DNA from: Actinomycetes bacterium
GTDB taxonomy: Bacteria > Actinomycetota > Acidimicrobiia > Acidimicrobiales > Palsa-688
Length of the DNA stretch: 5,185 bases
Direction: 5' to 3'
Assembly (NCBI GenBank): GCA_021816565.1
Contig: JAKAXN010000252.1
Location: forward strand, 1,445 to 6,629
Position 1 is the first letter of the stretch; the number at the start of each line of letters is the position of its first letter. A program made the position numbers and the translations under genes. Shown here piece after piece: positions 1-5,185 of this stretch. The notes beneath the pieces are model-generated. The model saw nothing but the letters and a program-made list of their open reading frames with translations, ran no database searches and had not been told where the DNA came from.

Positions 1-2
1 TG

Positions 3-629
3 GCCCTGAGCGCCCCCATCATCGCCATACAGTCCACCCCCGACGGCGGTGGCTACTGGCTGCTCGGCGCCGACGGCGGCATCTTCACCTTCGGCGACGC
101 CGGCTTCTACGGCTCCACCGGCGGCATCCACCTGGCCGCCCCGGTGGTCGGCATGGCCTCCACCCCCGACGGCCGGGGGTACTGGCTGGTCGCCCGCGAC
201 GGCGGGGTGTTCTCCTTCGGTGACGCCGGCTTCCACGGCTCGACCGGGGGCATCCGCCTGGCCCAGCCGGTGGACGGCATAGCCGTGGCCCCCGGCGGCA
301 ACGGGTACTGGCTGGTGGCCAGCGACGGCGGGGTGTTCGCCTTCACCTCCGACGGGTTCTTCGGGTCCCTCGGCGGGGTGCGCCTGGCCCGCCCGGTGGT
401 GGGGATGAGCGGCACCGCCGACGGGCGGGGCTACACCCTGGTCGGATCCGACGGCGGGGTGTTCTCCTTCGGTGACGCCCCGTTCTACGGCTCCCTCGGC
501 GCCAACCCGCCGGCCAGCCCCATCGTCGACCTGTCCCCGGCCCCGGCCGGCGGCGGGTACTACCTCGTCACCGGCGCCGGCCAGGTGTACACGTTCGGGC
601 CGGGCGCGACCTACTTCGGCAGCGTGTGA
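3..629 (+). CDS. C-terminal fragment of a 42-residue beta-repeat (propeller-like) protein
   Basis: The reading frame is already open at the left edge and runs to a TGA at 627-629, giving 208 residues of a longer protein whose start lies outside the window. The visible part is four full 42-residue repeats and a shorter fifth. Each follows the pattern PDG-x-GYWLV-x-x-DGGVF-x-F-G-DA-x-F-x-GS-x-GG and ends in a Pro about 10 residues later. Repeat proteins of this kind occur, from memory, in Acidimicrobiia and other actinobacteria, often as the C-terminal part of large secreted or surface proteins. The repeat length, Gly/Asp turns and aromatic strands suggest beta-propeller blades (inference). The last unit is degenerate, with DGG replaced by a GAGQ sequence, and ends in YFGSV. 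No transmembrane segment, sorting signal or catalytic motif is visible in this part. An internal GTG at 144 is only a repeat boundary, not a likely start. Function and ligand are unknown. Confidence 0.85.
   Translation, partial: ALSAPIIAIQSTPDGGGYWLLGADGGIFTFGDAGFYGSTGGIHLAAPVVGMASTPDGRGYWLVARDGGVFSFGDAGFHGSTGGIRLAQPVDGIAVAPGGNGYWLVASDGGVFAFTSDGFFGSLGGVRLARPVVGMSGTADGRGYTLVGSDGGVFSFGDAPFYGSLGANPPASPIVDLSPAPAGGGYYLVTGAGQVYTFGPGATYFGSV
18..626 (+). repeat. Tandem 126-bp (42-codon) coding repeats, 4.8 units
   Basis: In-frame tandem units run 18-143, 144-269, 270-395 and 396-521, followed by a shortened unit at 522-626. Every full unit is exactly 126 bases with no indels. The conserved protein core is GYWLV, DGGVF, FGDA and GS-x-GG. 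Units 2 and 4 share an identical 30-base stretch (198-227 and 450-479, exactly two periods apart), whereas unit 3 differs there, having TSD in place of GDA. More units probably lie to the left of the window. Confidence 0.9.
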
Positions 630-630
630 G

Positions 631-1440
631 TCACCGCCACCCGTAGCTCGGCGCCGACCGCTGGAGGAACGCCCGCCGCTGCTCGGCTGCGTCGTCGGTC
701 TGGAGGGCCAGTATCTGCGTCCGGTTCTCCAGGTCGATGGCGGCCTGCTGGCTGGGGATCTCCAGCGCCGACCACATCACCTCCTTGGTCATCCACACCC
801 CGAACGGGCTGTTGGCGGCGATCTCGTCGGCCACCGAGAAGGCCGCCTCCATCAGGGCCTCGTCGGGCACCACCTCGGCCACCATGCCGATCCGGCGGGC
901 CTCGTCGGCCGGGATCAGGCGGCCGGTCAGCATCAGCAGGTGGGCGTGGCCGGCGCCGACCAGCCGGGGGAGCAGCCAGCTGACCGAGATGTCACAGCCG
1001 GACAGGCCGATCCGCACGAAGGCGGCGTTGAAGCGGGCCGAGGCCGCGGCGATGCGGATGTCCGCCCCCAGCACGAACGCCAGCCCCCCGCCCGCCGCCG
1101 GCCCGTTGACCGCGGCGATGACGGGCTTGCGGACTCGCCGCATCCGGGTCACCACACCGGCGATCCGCTGCTGCGACATGAACACCGACGGGATGGGGCC
1201 GAGGTCCTCGGTGCCGGGAGTGGGCCGTCCGCCGCCCTTCAGGTCCATGCCGGCGCAGAACCCCCGCCCGGCCCCGGTCAGCACCACCGAGCGGACCGCA
1301 GGGTCGCGGTCCGCCTCGTCGAGGGCCGCGTAGAGCCCCTCGAGGAGGTCCTCGTCGATGGCGTTGAGGCGGTCCGGGCGGTTGAGGGTGATCCGGGCCA
1401 CCGCCGGGTGGGGCCGGTCGAGAAGGACGGCATCGGGCAT
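631..1440 (-). CDS. Crotonase-superfamily enoyl-CoA hydratase/isomerase-like protein
   Basis: This is a 269-residue protein of normal crotonase length. Family features are ITLNRPDRLNAI at residues 17-28, the first oxyanion-hole segment GFCAGMDLK at 60-68 and the second, NGPAAGGGLA, at 112-121, followed by ADIRIAA. The C-terminal part has LTGRLIPADEARRIGMVAEVV, the usual LTG...A..A...GLV region. The fold binds acyl-CoA and stabilises an enolate. The two glutamates of classical enoyl-CoA hydratase (rat Glu144 and Glu164) appear to be replaced by Ala121 and Phe141. Asp150, in the GLSGCD loop, instead lies where MenB and 4-chlorobenzoyl-CoA dehalogenase carry a functional Asp (alignment from memory). 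It may therefore be an isomerase, hydrolase, lyase or another crotonase rather than a hydratase. The ATG at 1440 matches the expected N-terminus. There is no well-placed Shine-Dalgarno, only GAGAGG about 13 bases upstream. Its stop lies one base from that of the convergent repeat-protein gene, and it is divergent from the acyl-CoA synthetase. Confidence 0.93.
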   Translation of the reverse strand: MPDAVLLDRPHPAVARITLNRPDRLNAIDEDLLEGLYAALDEADRDPAVRSVVLTGAGRGFCAGMDLKGGGRPTPGTEDLGPIPSVFMSQQRIAGVVTRMRRVRKPVIAAVNGPAAGGGLAFVLGADIRIAAASARFNAAFVRIGLSGCDISVSWLLPRLVGAGHAHLLMLTGRLIPADEARRIGMVAEVVPDEALMEAAFSVADEIAANSPFGVWMTKEVMWSALEIPSQQAAIDLENRTQILALQTDDAAEQRRAFLQRSAPSYGWR

Positions 1441-1446
1441 GCCAAG

Positions 1447-1452
1447 GTTCTA
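1447..1452 (-). promoter_or_regulatory. Candidate -10 element (TAGAAC) for the crotonase gene
   Basis: On the minus strand TAGAAC lies six bases before the crotonase ATG (1440). It has the TA start of a -10 box but lacks the final T of TANNNT. The spacing would put transcription initiation at or next to the ATG, as in a leaderless mRNA. No convincing -35 is visible; TGTGAC (1473-1478, minus) is a loose candidate with a long 20-base spacer. Confidence 0.35.
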
Positions 1453-1456
1453 GCCT
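1451..1456 (+). promoter_or_regulatory. Candidate -10 element (TAGCCT) for the acyl-CoA synthetase gene
   Basis: TAGCCT fits the actinobacterial TANNNT -10 pattern and is followed by seven bases and then ATG at 1464. Transcription would start at or near the A of that ATG, giving a leaderless mRNA, which agrees with the absence of a Shine-Dalgarno sequence. The box overlaps the opposing candidate -10 by two bases, sharing the CTAG at 1450-1453. No clear -35 is seen; it would lie inside the crotonase coding sequence. Confidence 0.4.
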
Positions 1457-1463
1457 CTCGGTG

Positions 1464-3029
1464 ATGACCGAGGTCACAGAAGCGCCGCGTCCCACCACCA
1501 CCGCCGGGTTCCTGCGTCACTGGGCCCGGCTCCGGCCCGACCATCCGGCGCTGCTGTGGTCGGAGGGCCGGCTCACCTACGCCGAACTGCACGAGCGCAC
1601 CAGCCGGGTGGCCCAGGCCCTGCGGGCCGCCGGGGTGGGTCCGGGGGACCGGGTGGCGTTCCTGGACAAGAACAGCCCCGAGCAGGTGGAGCTGTTCTTC
1701 GGGGCGGCCAAGCTCAACGCCGTCCCCTGCCCGGTCAACTACCGCCTGGCGCCCCCCGAGATCGCCTTCATCGTGGCCGACAGCCAGGCCCGGGTCTTCG
1801 TGGTGGGCGAGGAGTTCGCCCCGGCGGTGGAGAAGGTGGCAGATGAGCTGACCGGCGTGCGGATTCTCACCACCGGTGCCCCCTACGAGGAGTGGCGCGA
1901 CGCCCACCCTGGCGAGGACCCCGAGGAGCCGCTCGGCCCCGGCGACATCGCCTACCAGCTGTACTCGTCGGGCACGACCGGCCGCCCCAAGGGGGTGCAG
2001 CTCACCCAGTCCAACCTGCTCGCCGGCATGGACCTGTACCCGCAGATCATGGGTTTCGGTCCCGACAGCGTGAGCATGGTGCCGATGCCGCTCTACCACA
2101 TCGGCGGTGGCGGCTGGGCCCTGGCCGGCTTCGCCCAGGGGGCCACCAACGTGCTGATCCGTGAGATCGTCCCGGACAAGCTGATCGACACCATCGTGGC
2201 CGAGCGGGTCACCCACGGGTTCCTGGTGCCCGCCGTGCTGCAGTTCATGCTGGCCGTGCCCGGCGTCGCCGAGCGGGACTTCTCCGCCCTGAAGGCCCTC
2301 CTCTACGGGGCCTCGCCGATCTCGGAGAAGGTGCTGGCCGAGTCGGTGCGGACCTTCGGCTGCAGCTTCGTGCAGGCCTACGGACTGACCGAGTCCACCG
2401 GCACGGTCATATACCTCCCGGCGGCCGACCACGACCCGGACGGGCCCAACCGCCACCGGCTGCGGGCCGTCGGCGTGCCCATCCCCGGATCCGAGGCCAG
2501 GGTGGTCGATCCGGCCACCGGCTCGGAGGTGCCGGCCGGGACGGTGGGGGAGATCTGGGTCAAGGGGCCGACGGTGATGGCCGGCTACTGGCACATGCCG
2601 GAGCAGACCGCAGCGACGGTCACCGACGGTGGCTGGCTGCACACCGGCGACGCCGGCTACCAGGACGCCGACGGGTACTTCTACATCCACGACCGGGTGA
2701 AGGACATGATCGTCTCCGGCGGGGAGAACGTGTACCCGGCCGAGGTGGAGAACGTCATCATGTCCCACCCCGGGGTGGCCGACGTGGCGGTCATCGGCAT
2801 CCCGAGCGAACGCTGGGGTGAGACGCCCCGGGCCATGGTGGTGCGGGCCCCGGGCGACGAGGTGACCGAGGCCGAGCTGCTCGGCTTCTGCCGGGAGCGG
2901 CTGGCCGGCTTCAAGTGCCCGACCAGCGTGGAGTGGCTGGCCGAGCTGCCCCGCAACCCCAGCGGCAAGGTGCTGAAGAAGGACCTGCGGGCCCCGTTCT
3001 GGGAGGGCCGCACCCGGATGGTCGGCTGA
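1464..3029 (+). CDS. AMP-forming acyl-CoA synthetase (ANL superfamily, FadD-like)
   Basis: This enzyme activates a carboxylic acid to its acyl-CoA through an acyl-adenylate, using ATP and CoA. The 521-residue protein is complete and of normal length. Motifs in order are the ATP-binding P-loop YSSGTTGRPKG (167-177), the PMPLYHIGG region near the acyl pocket, the adenine-binding YGLTES (306-311), the TGD motif with Asp396 that binds ribose, Arg411 in HDRVKD at the domain hinge, GGENVYPAEVE, and the C-terminal catalytic Lys502 in NPSGK. All key residues are present, so it should be active. It resembles FadD-type fatty or alicyclic acid ligases; the chain-length or ring preference cannot be read from the sequence. 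ATG at 1464 is preferred over the adjacent GTG at 1461, because it sits seven bases from a TAGCCT -10 candidate and neither start has a Shine-Dalgarno. It is divergent from the crotonase, a plausible next enzyme for its product, and convergent with the metallohydrolase gene. Confidence 0.95.
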   Translation: MTEVTEAPRPTTTAGFLRHWARLRPDHPALLWSEGRLTYAELHERTSRVAQALRAAGVGPGDRVAFLDKNSPEQVELFFGAAKLNAVPCPVNYRLAPPEIAFIVADSQARVFVVGEEFAPAVEKVADELTGVRILTTGAPYEEWRDAHPGEDPEEPLGPGDIAYQLYSSGTTGRPKGVQLTQSNLLAGMDLYPQIMGFGPDSVSMVPMPLYHIGGGGWALAGFAQGATNVLIREIVPDKLIDTIVAERVTHGFLVPAVLQFMLAVPGVAERDFSALKALLYGASPISEKVLAESVRTFGCSFVQAYGLTESTGTVIYLPAADHDPDGPNRHRLRAVGVPIPGSEARVVDPATGSEVPAGTVGEIWVKGPTVMAGYWHMPEQTAATVTDGGWLHTGDAGYQDADGYFYIHDRVKDMIVSGGENVYPAEVENVIMSHPGVADVAVIGIPSERWGETPRAMVVRAPGDEVTEAELLGFCRERLAGFKCPTSVEWLAELPRNPSGKVLKKDLRAPFWEGRTRMVG

Positions 3030-3050
3030 CCGACGCCCCGGCCGGGCCGC

Positions 3051-4085
3051 CTAGAAGGTGAAGCTGGTGCCCACCGAGTTGGGAACGAACGCGTCCCCGA
3101 AGCGCCGGGCCATGGCGTGCTGGGCCCGCCAGCCGGTGCAGTGGGCCGGGACCAGGACCTGGGGGGCCATCTGCTCCAGGTCGTCGAGCACCCGGGGGAT
3201 GAGCGGCTCGAACACGGGCCCGTTGAGGTGGAAGCCGCCCATCAGGGCATGGAGCGGCCGTTCCCCGGTCAGGCGGCGGGCGTAGCGGCAGATGTTGACC
3301 ACCCCGGCGTGGCCGCAGCCGGTGATCACCAGCAGGCCCTTGCCCCTGACGTCGAGGATCAGGGCCTGGTCGTCGAGCACCAGCGGGTCGGGCGCCCAGC
3401 GGCCGGCGAGCCAGGCCTGCTGGGGCGGGAAGCCCGGCTCGTAGCCGGTGGTGCGGGCCACCTCGCCGGTTATCAGCACCGACCGGCCGAGCAGGAAGCT
3501 CGGATGACCCTCCTCGATGACCTCGAAGCCGGCGTCGGTGAGGGCCCTCCGGCTGGTGGTGGGGATCTCGTGCGGCTCCCGGCCCGGGACCGTGACCCGC
3601 CGGCGTCGCCAGAAGTGGGGGTGGATGAGGACCGGCAGGTTGGTCCGGCCCAGCCTCCTGATCAGCCCGTCCAGGCCGGTGGTGTGGTCGAAGTGGCCGT
3701 GGCTGCACACGATGGCCTCGATCCCCGACGGGTCGATGTCCAGCCGTCGCATGTTCTCCACCACCCCGTCGGGGCTGGTGCCGGTGTCGAAGAGGATCCG
3801 GTGCGCCGCGGCGCCCCTGGTGACGGTCACCAGCACCGAGAACCCGTGCTCGGCGATCAGTGCGTCGAGGCCCCAGCCGCCCTCCATGGAAGCGGTGGGC
3901 CGCCGACCGCCGGCGGTGCGGGCCCGCACCGCCGGCCCCTGGTCGGGCATGAAGAAGTCCGTGACGTTGTCCATCAGGGCGGTCGCGGTCACCGAGTCGA
4001 CCGGCTCGAGGTCGAACACGACCGGCGGCTCGAAGTCGTGCAGGACGGGCTCGAAGTGGGGATGGTCTCCGTGGTCCTGGCACAT
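3051..4085 (-). CDS. Metallo-beta-lactamase-fold hydrolase, MJ0301/DHPS-like group
   Basis: This 344-residue protein carries the metal-binding signature SHGHFDH, with His129, His131, Asp133 and His134, preceded by the FDTGTS strand at 99-104. Further family marks are GCGHAGVVN (256-264, His259), GGFHL (283-287, His286) and PAHCTG (313-318, His315). This combination is typical of the 7,8-dihydropterin-6-methyl-4-(beta-D-ribofuranosyl)aminobenzene-5'-phosphate synthase-like branch, as I recall it. The archaeal members act in methanopterin synthesis; the substrate of bacterial members is mostly unknown, so that name should not be transferred as a function. The start at 4085 is supported by AGGAG nine bases upstream. 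It gives an N-terminal stretch of about 30 residues rich in His and Asp before the fold begins near LMDNVTDFF (37-45). The gene follows the dehydrogenase after 5 bases, so the two are probably co-transcribed and translationally coupled. No signal peptide is seen, so it is presumably cytoplasmic. Confidence 0.9.
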   Translation of the reverse strand: MCQDHGDHPHFEPVLHDFEPPVVFDLEPVDSVTATALMDNVTDFFMPDQGPAVRARTAGGRRPTASMEGGWGLDALIAEHGFSVLVTVTRGAAAHRILFDTGTSPDGVVENMRRLDIDPSGIEAIVCSHGHFDHTTGLDGLIRRLGRTNLPVLIHPHFWRRRRVTVPGREPHEIPTTSRRALTDAGFEVIEEGHPSFLLGRSVLITGEVARTTGYEPGFPPQQAWLAGRWAPDPLVLDDQALILDVRGKGLLVITGCGHAGVVNICRYARRLTGERPLHALMGGFHLNGPVFEPLIPRVLDDLEQMAPQVLVPAHCTGWRAQHAMARRFGDAFVPNSVGTSFTF

Positions 4086-4090
4086 GGCTG

Positions 4091-4885
4091 CTAGCTCCTC
4101 TTCCCCCGCTGGGCCTCGACCATCTGCTCCGACACCGACGACCCGAAGCGGGCCTGGGCGGCCACCGACACGTTCGGGCTGAGCGATCCGACCAGCGCCC
4201 CCAGCCTGAGGGCCAGCGGGGCCACGTCGATCTCCGCCCGGTCCCGGCGGACCGCCTTGACCACCGCGGCCGCCACCTGCTCGGGGCTGACCGTGCCCAC
4301 CCCGAACGGCAGCCGGGCCCCGGTGTCGGCGAACATGCCGGCGTCGCGCACGAACCCCGGGTTGACCACCGAGCAACCGATCCCGCTGCGGTACAGGTCG
4401 CAGCGCAGCCCGGCGGCGAAGCCCCGCAGGCCGAACTTGGTGGCCGAGTACAGCGCCGTACCCCTGGAGCCGACCTTGCCCGACAGCGACGACACGAACA
4501 CGAAGTGGCCGGAGCGGCGGGCCCGGAACGCCGGTAGCAGGGCCCTGGTCGTGGCGATGGGGCTGGCCAGGTTGACCTCGAGGGCGTTGTCGATCTGGGT
4601 CTGGTCCCAGTCCCCGATGTCGCCTGAAGCCGGCAGGGCTGCGTTCATCACCGCGATGTCCAGCGGGCCGGCCTCCTCGAGCAGCCGGGCCAGGTCATCG
4701 CGGCGGCTCAGGTCGGCCACCACGGCCCGGCCGCCGATGTCGGAGGCCAGGGCCTCGACCTGCTCGGCCCGCCGGCCGGTCACCACCACCGAGGCCCCCT
4801 CGTCCCGGAGGGCCCGGGCTATGGCCCGGCCCAGGCCGCCGTTGGCCCCGGTCACCAGCGCGGTCGCGCCACGTATTTCTGTCAT
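4091..4885 (-). CDS. Classical short-chain dehydrogenase/reductase (SDR)
   Basis: This 264-residue NAD(P)-dependent oxidoreductase has the complete classical SDR set. The nucleotide-binding TGANGGLG is at residues 12-19, followed by VVVTGRR (33-39), where Arg38 and Arg39 after the second strand favour NADP(H) (inference). Asp58-Leu59 is the adenine-contacting pair, MNAA (80-83) replaces the usual NNAG, and Asn105, Ser133, Tyr146 and Lys150 (YSATK) form the catalytic tetrad. NPGFVRD (about 174-180) is the usual segment after the active site. The substrate is probably a hydroxy/keto pair on an acyl, alicyclic or steroid-like compound, but this cannot be read from the sequence. The ATG at 4885 gives a standard N-terminus. 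No Shine-Dalgarno precedes it; instead TAGGTT lies seven bases upstream. It sits between a carboxyl transferase (10 bases upstream) and the metallohydrolase (5 bases downstream), most likely in one operon. The C-terminal tail is slightly long and ends in a basic stretch. Confidence 0.95.
   Translation of the reverse strand: MTEIRGATALVTGANGGLGRAIARALRDEGASVVVTGRRAEQVEALASDIGGRAVVADLSRRDDLARLLEEAGPLDIAVMNAALPASGDIGDWDQTQIDNALEVNLASPIATTRALLPAFRARRSGHFVFVSSLSGKVGSRGTALYSATKFGLRGFAAGLRCDLYRSGIGCSVVNPGFVRDAGMFADTGARLPFGVGTVSPEQVAAAVVKAVRRDRAEIDVAPLALRLGALVGSLSPNVSVAAQARFGSSVSEQMVEAQRGKRS
4095..4099 (-). promoter_or_regulatory. Ribosome binding site (AGGAG) of the metallohydrolase gene
   Basis: On the minus strand AGGAG, within a purine-rich stretch, lies nine bases before the ATG at 4085 and inside the last codons of the upstream dehydrogenase. 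It decides the metallohydrolase start and argues for translational coupling between the two genes. It is the only strong Shine-Dalgarno among the starts in this window. Confidence 0.7.
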
Positions 4886-4892
4886 GGTCCAG

Positions 4893-4898
4893 AACCTA
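4893..4898 (-). promoter_or_regulatory. Candidate internal -10 element (TAGGTT) before the SDR gene
   Basis: On the minus strand TAGGTT fits TANNNT and ends seven bases before the SDR ATG (4885), the same spacing as the TAGCCT box before the acyl-CoA synthetase. Its TAG is also the stop codon of the upstream carboxyl transferase. With no Shine-Dalgarno present, an internal promoter giving a leaderless SDR-metallohydrolase mRNA is possible. The match is short and part of it is fixed by the stop codon. Confidence 0.35.
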
Positions 4899-5185
4899 GG
4901 GCCTGACGGCCGGGTGGAGCACCGGTTCGGCCGGGGCCTGCCGGCGCGACAGGGCCCGGCCCAGGGTGGACAGCAGGGCGTTGCGGGTCTCGGCCGGCTG
5001 GATCATCTCGTCGAAGCCGAGCCGTCCGGCGGAGTGGTAGCTGGCCTCCACCTCGGCTGCCCGCAGCGCCGCCGAGGTGTCCTCGTCGGCGCCGATGGCC
5101 CGGCTCATGGCCTCCGCCCCCATGGCCCCGAAGGTGCTGCCCGGGTAGGCGAAGGTGCCGGCCTGGCCGTCGAAGGAGATGACCG
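4896..5185 (-). CDS. Carboxyl transferase (acyl-CoA carboxylase beta subunit type), C-terminal fragment
   Basis: The frame is open to the right edge and stops at a TAG (4896-4898), giving the last 95 residues of a longer protein; the family is usually about 500 residues. The segment AYPGSTFGAMGAEAM (fragment residues 12-26) aligns with the AWPTAEIAVMG-x-EGA segment of acetyl/propionyl-CoA carboxylase beta subunits. The C-terminal FDEMIQPAETRNALL corresponds to the conserved DDVI-x-P-x-ETR-x-x-L ending. These subunits transfer a carboxyl group from biotin to an acyl-CoA, acting with a biotin carboxylase/carrier subunit that is not in this window. The usual Thr-Ala-Glu is Gly-Ser-Thr here, so it may be a divergent member or a related decarboxylase. 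An ATG at 5123 is an internal Met, not the start. It is the most upstream visible gene of the minus-strand operon. Confidence 0.78.
   Translation of the reverse strand, partial: VISFDGQAGTFAYPGSTFGAMGAEAMSRAIGADEDTSAALRAAEVEASYHSAGRLGFDEMIQPAETRNALLSTLGRALSRRQAPAEPVLHPAVRP

Noticed and set aside
18..626. The tandem repeats as a CRISPR array or non-coding satellite
   Set aside because: Units are in-frame codons with conserved protein motifs and no alternation of identical repeats and unique spacers.
1461..1463. GTG at 1461 as start of the acyl-CoA synthetase
   Set aside because: It adds only one residue, has no Shine-Dalgarno, and lies just four bases from the -10 candidate; the ATG at 1464 fits better, though the difference is trivial.
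472..1464. 330-codon plus-strand open frame spanning the repeat protein end and the crotonase region
   Set aside because: It crosses two well-supported genes in another frame, its translation is rich in Pro/Arg/His without motifs, and no start signal is seen.
1278..2768. 496-codon open frame on the minus strand opposite the acyl-CoA synthetase
   Set aside because: It is a by-product of extreme GC at third codon positions. The translation is low-complexity, rich in Gly/His/Val/Arg with no family motif, and the opposite strand carries an unmistakable ligase.
3037..3046. Perfect 10-base palindrome between the convergent ligase and metallohydrolase genes as a terminator
   Set aside because: The palindrome leaves only a three-base-pair stem once a loop is allowed and has no T tract on either strand; short GC palindromes are expected by chance at this composition.
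2911..4094. Long open frames overlapping the metallohydrolase on both strands (2911-4083 minus, 3117-4094 plus, 3517-4182 plus)
   Set aside because: The translations are biased and motif-free, while the 3051-4085 frame carries the complete metal-binding signatures.
4086..4376. Upstream extension of the metallohydrolase frame to a start at 4376
   Set aside because: The added 97 residues are Gly/Arg/Pro-rich and lie wholly over the SDR gene, and a good Shine-Dalgarno supports the start at 4085.

Overview
The window looks like chromosomal DNA of a high-GC actinobacterium. The third codon positions are almost all G or C. The surface-type repeat protein at the left edge carries GYWLVA-SDGGVF-SFGDA repeats that I associate from memory with Acidimicrobiia and related environmental actinobacteria. 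That lineage call is inference; no rRNA or marker gene is present.

Layout, left to right. (1) Positions 3-629 (+): the C-terminal part of a protein built from 42-residue repeats, probably a beta-propeller or similar beta-repeat domain. (2) 631-1440 (-): a crotonase-superfamily enzyme, tail-to-tail with the first gene and separated from it by one base. (3) 1464-3029 (+): a complete acyl-CoA synthetase of the ANL superfamily, divergent from the crotonase across only 23 bases. (4) 3051-4085 (-): a metallo-beta-lactamase-fold protein resembling the 7,8-dihydropterin-6-methyl-4-(beta-D-ribofuranosyl)aminobenzene-5'-phosphate synthase (MJ0301-like) group. (5) 4091-4885 (-): a classical short-chain dehydrogenase/reductase. 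(6) 4896-5185 (-): the C-terminal end of a carboxyl transferase, of acyl-CoA carboxylase beta-subunit type. Coding density is nearly complete; no intergenic stretch exceeds 23 bases, and no tRNA, rRNA, CRISPR array or mobile element is visible.

Genes 6, 5 and 4 lie head-to-tail on the minus strand with gaps of 10 and 5 bases and probably form an operon. Together with the ligase and the crotonase they make a neighbourhood of CoA-thioester chemistry: activation of a carboxylic acid, a crotonase-type step, an oxidoreductase step and a carboxylation. This is typical of actinobacterial catabolism of fatty acids, terpenoids, steroids or aromatic acids, but nothing here fixes the substrate.

The points most worth a second look are the very compact divergent promoter region, where two candidate -10 boxes overlap and each sits 6-7 bases from an ATG (an arrangement expected for leaderless mRNAs); a crotonase lacking both classical hydratase glutamates but carrying an aspartate in the loop used by 4-chlorobenzoyl-CoA dehalogenase and MenB; and a methanopterin-pathway-like metallohydrolase embedded in an acyl-CoA operon. 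I see no clear evidence of an entirely new multi-gene system.
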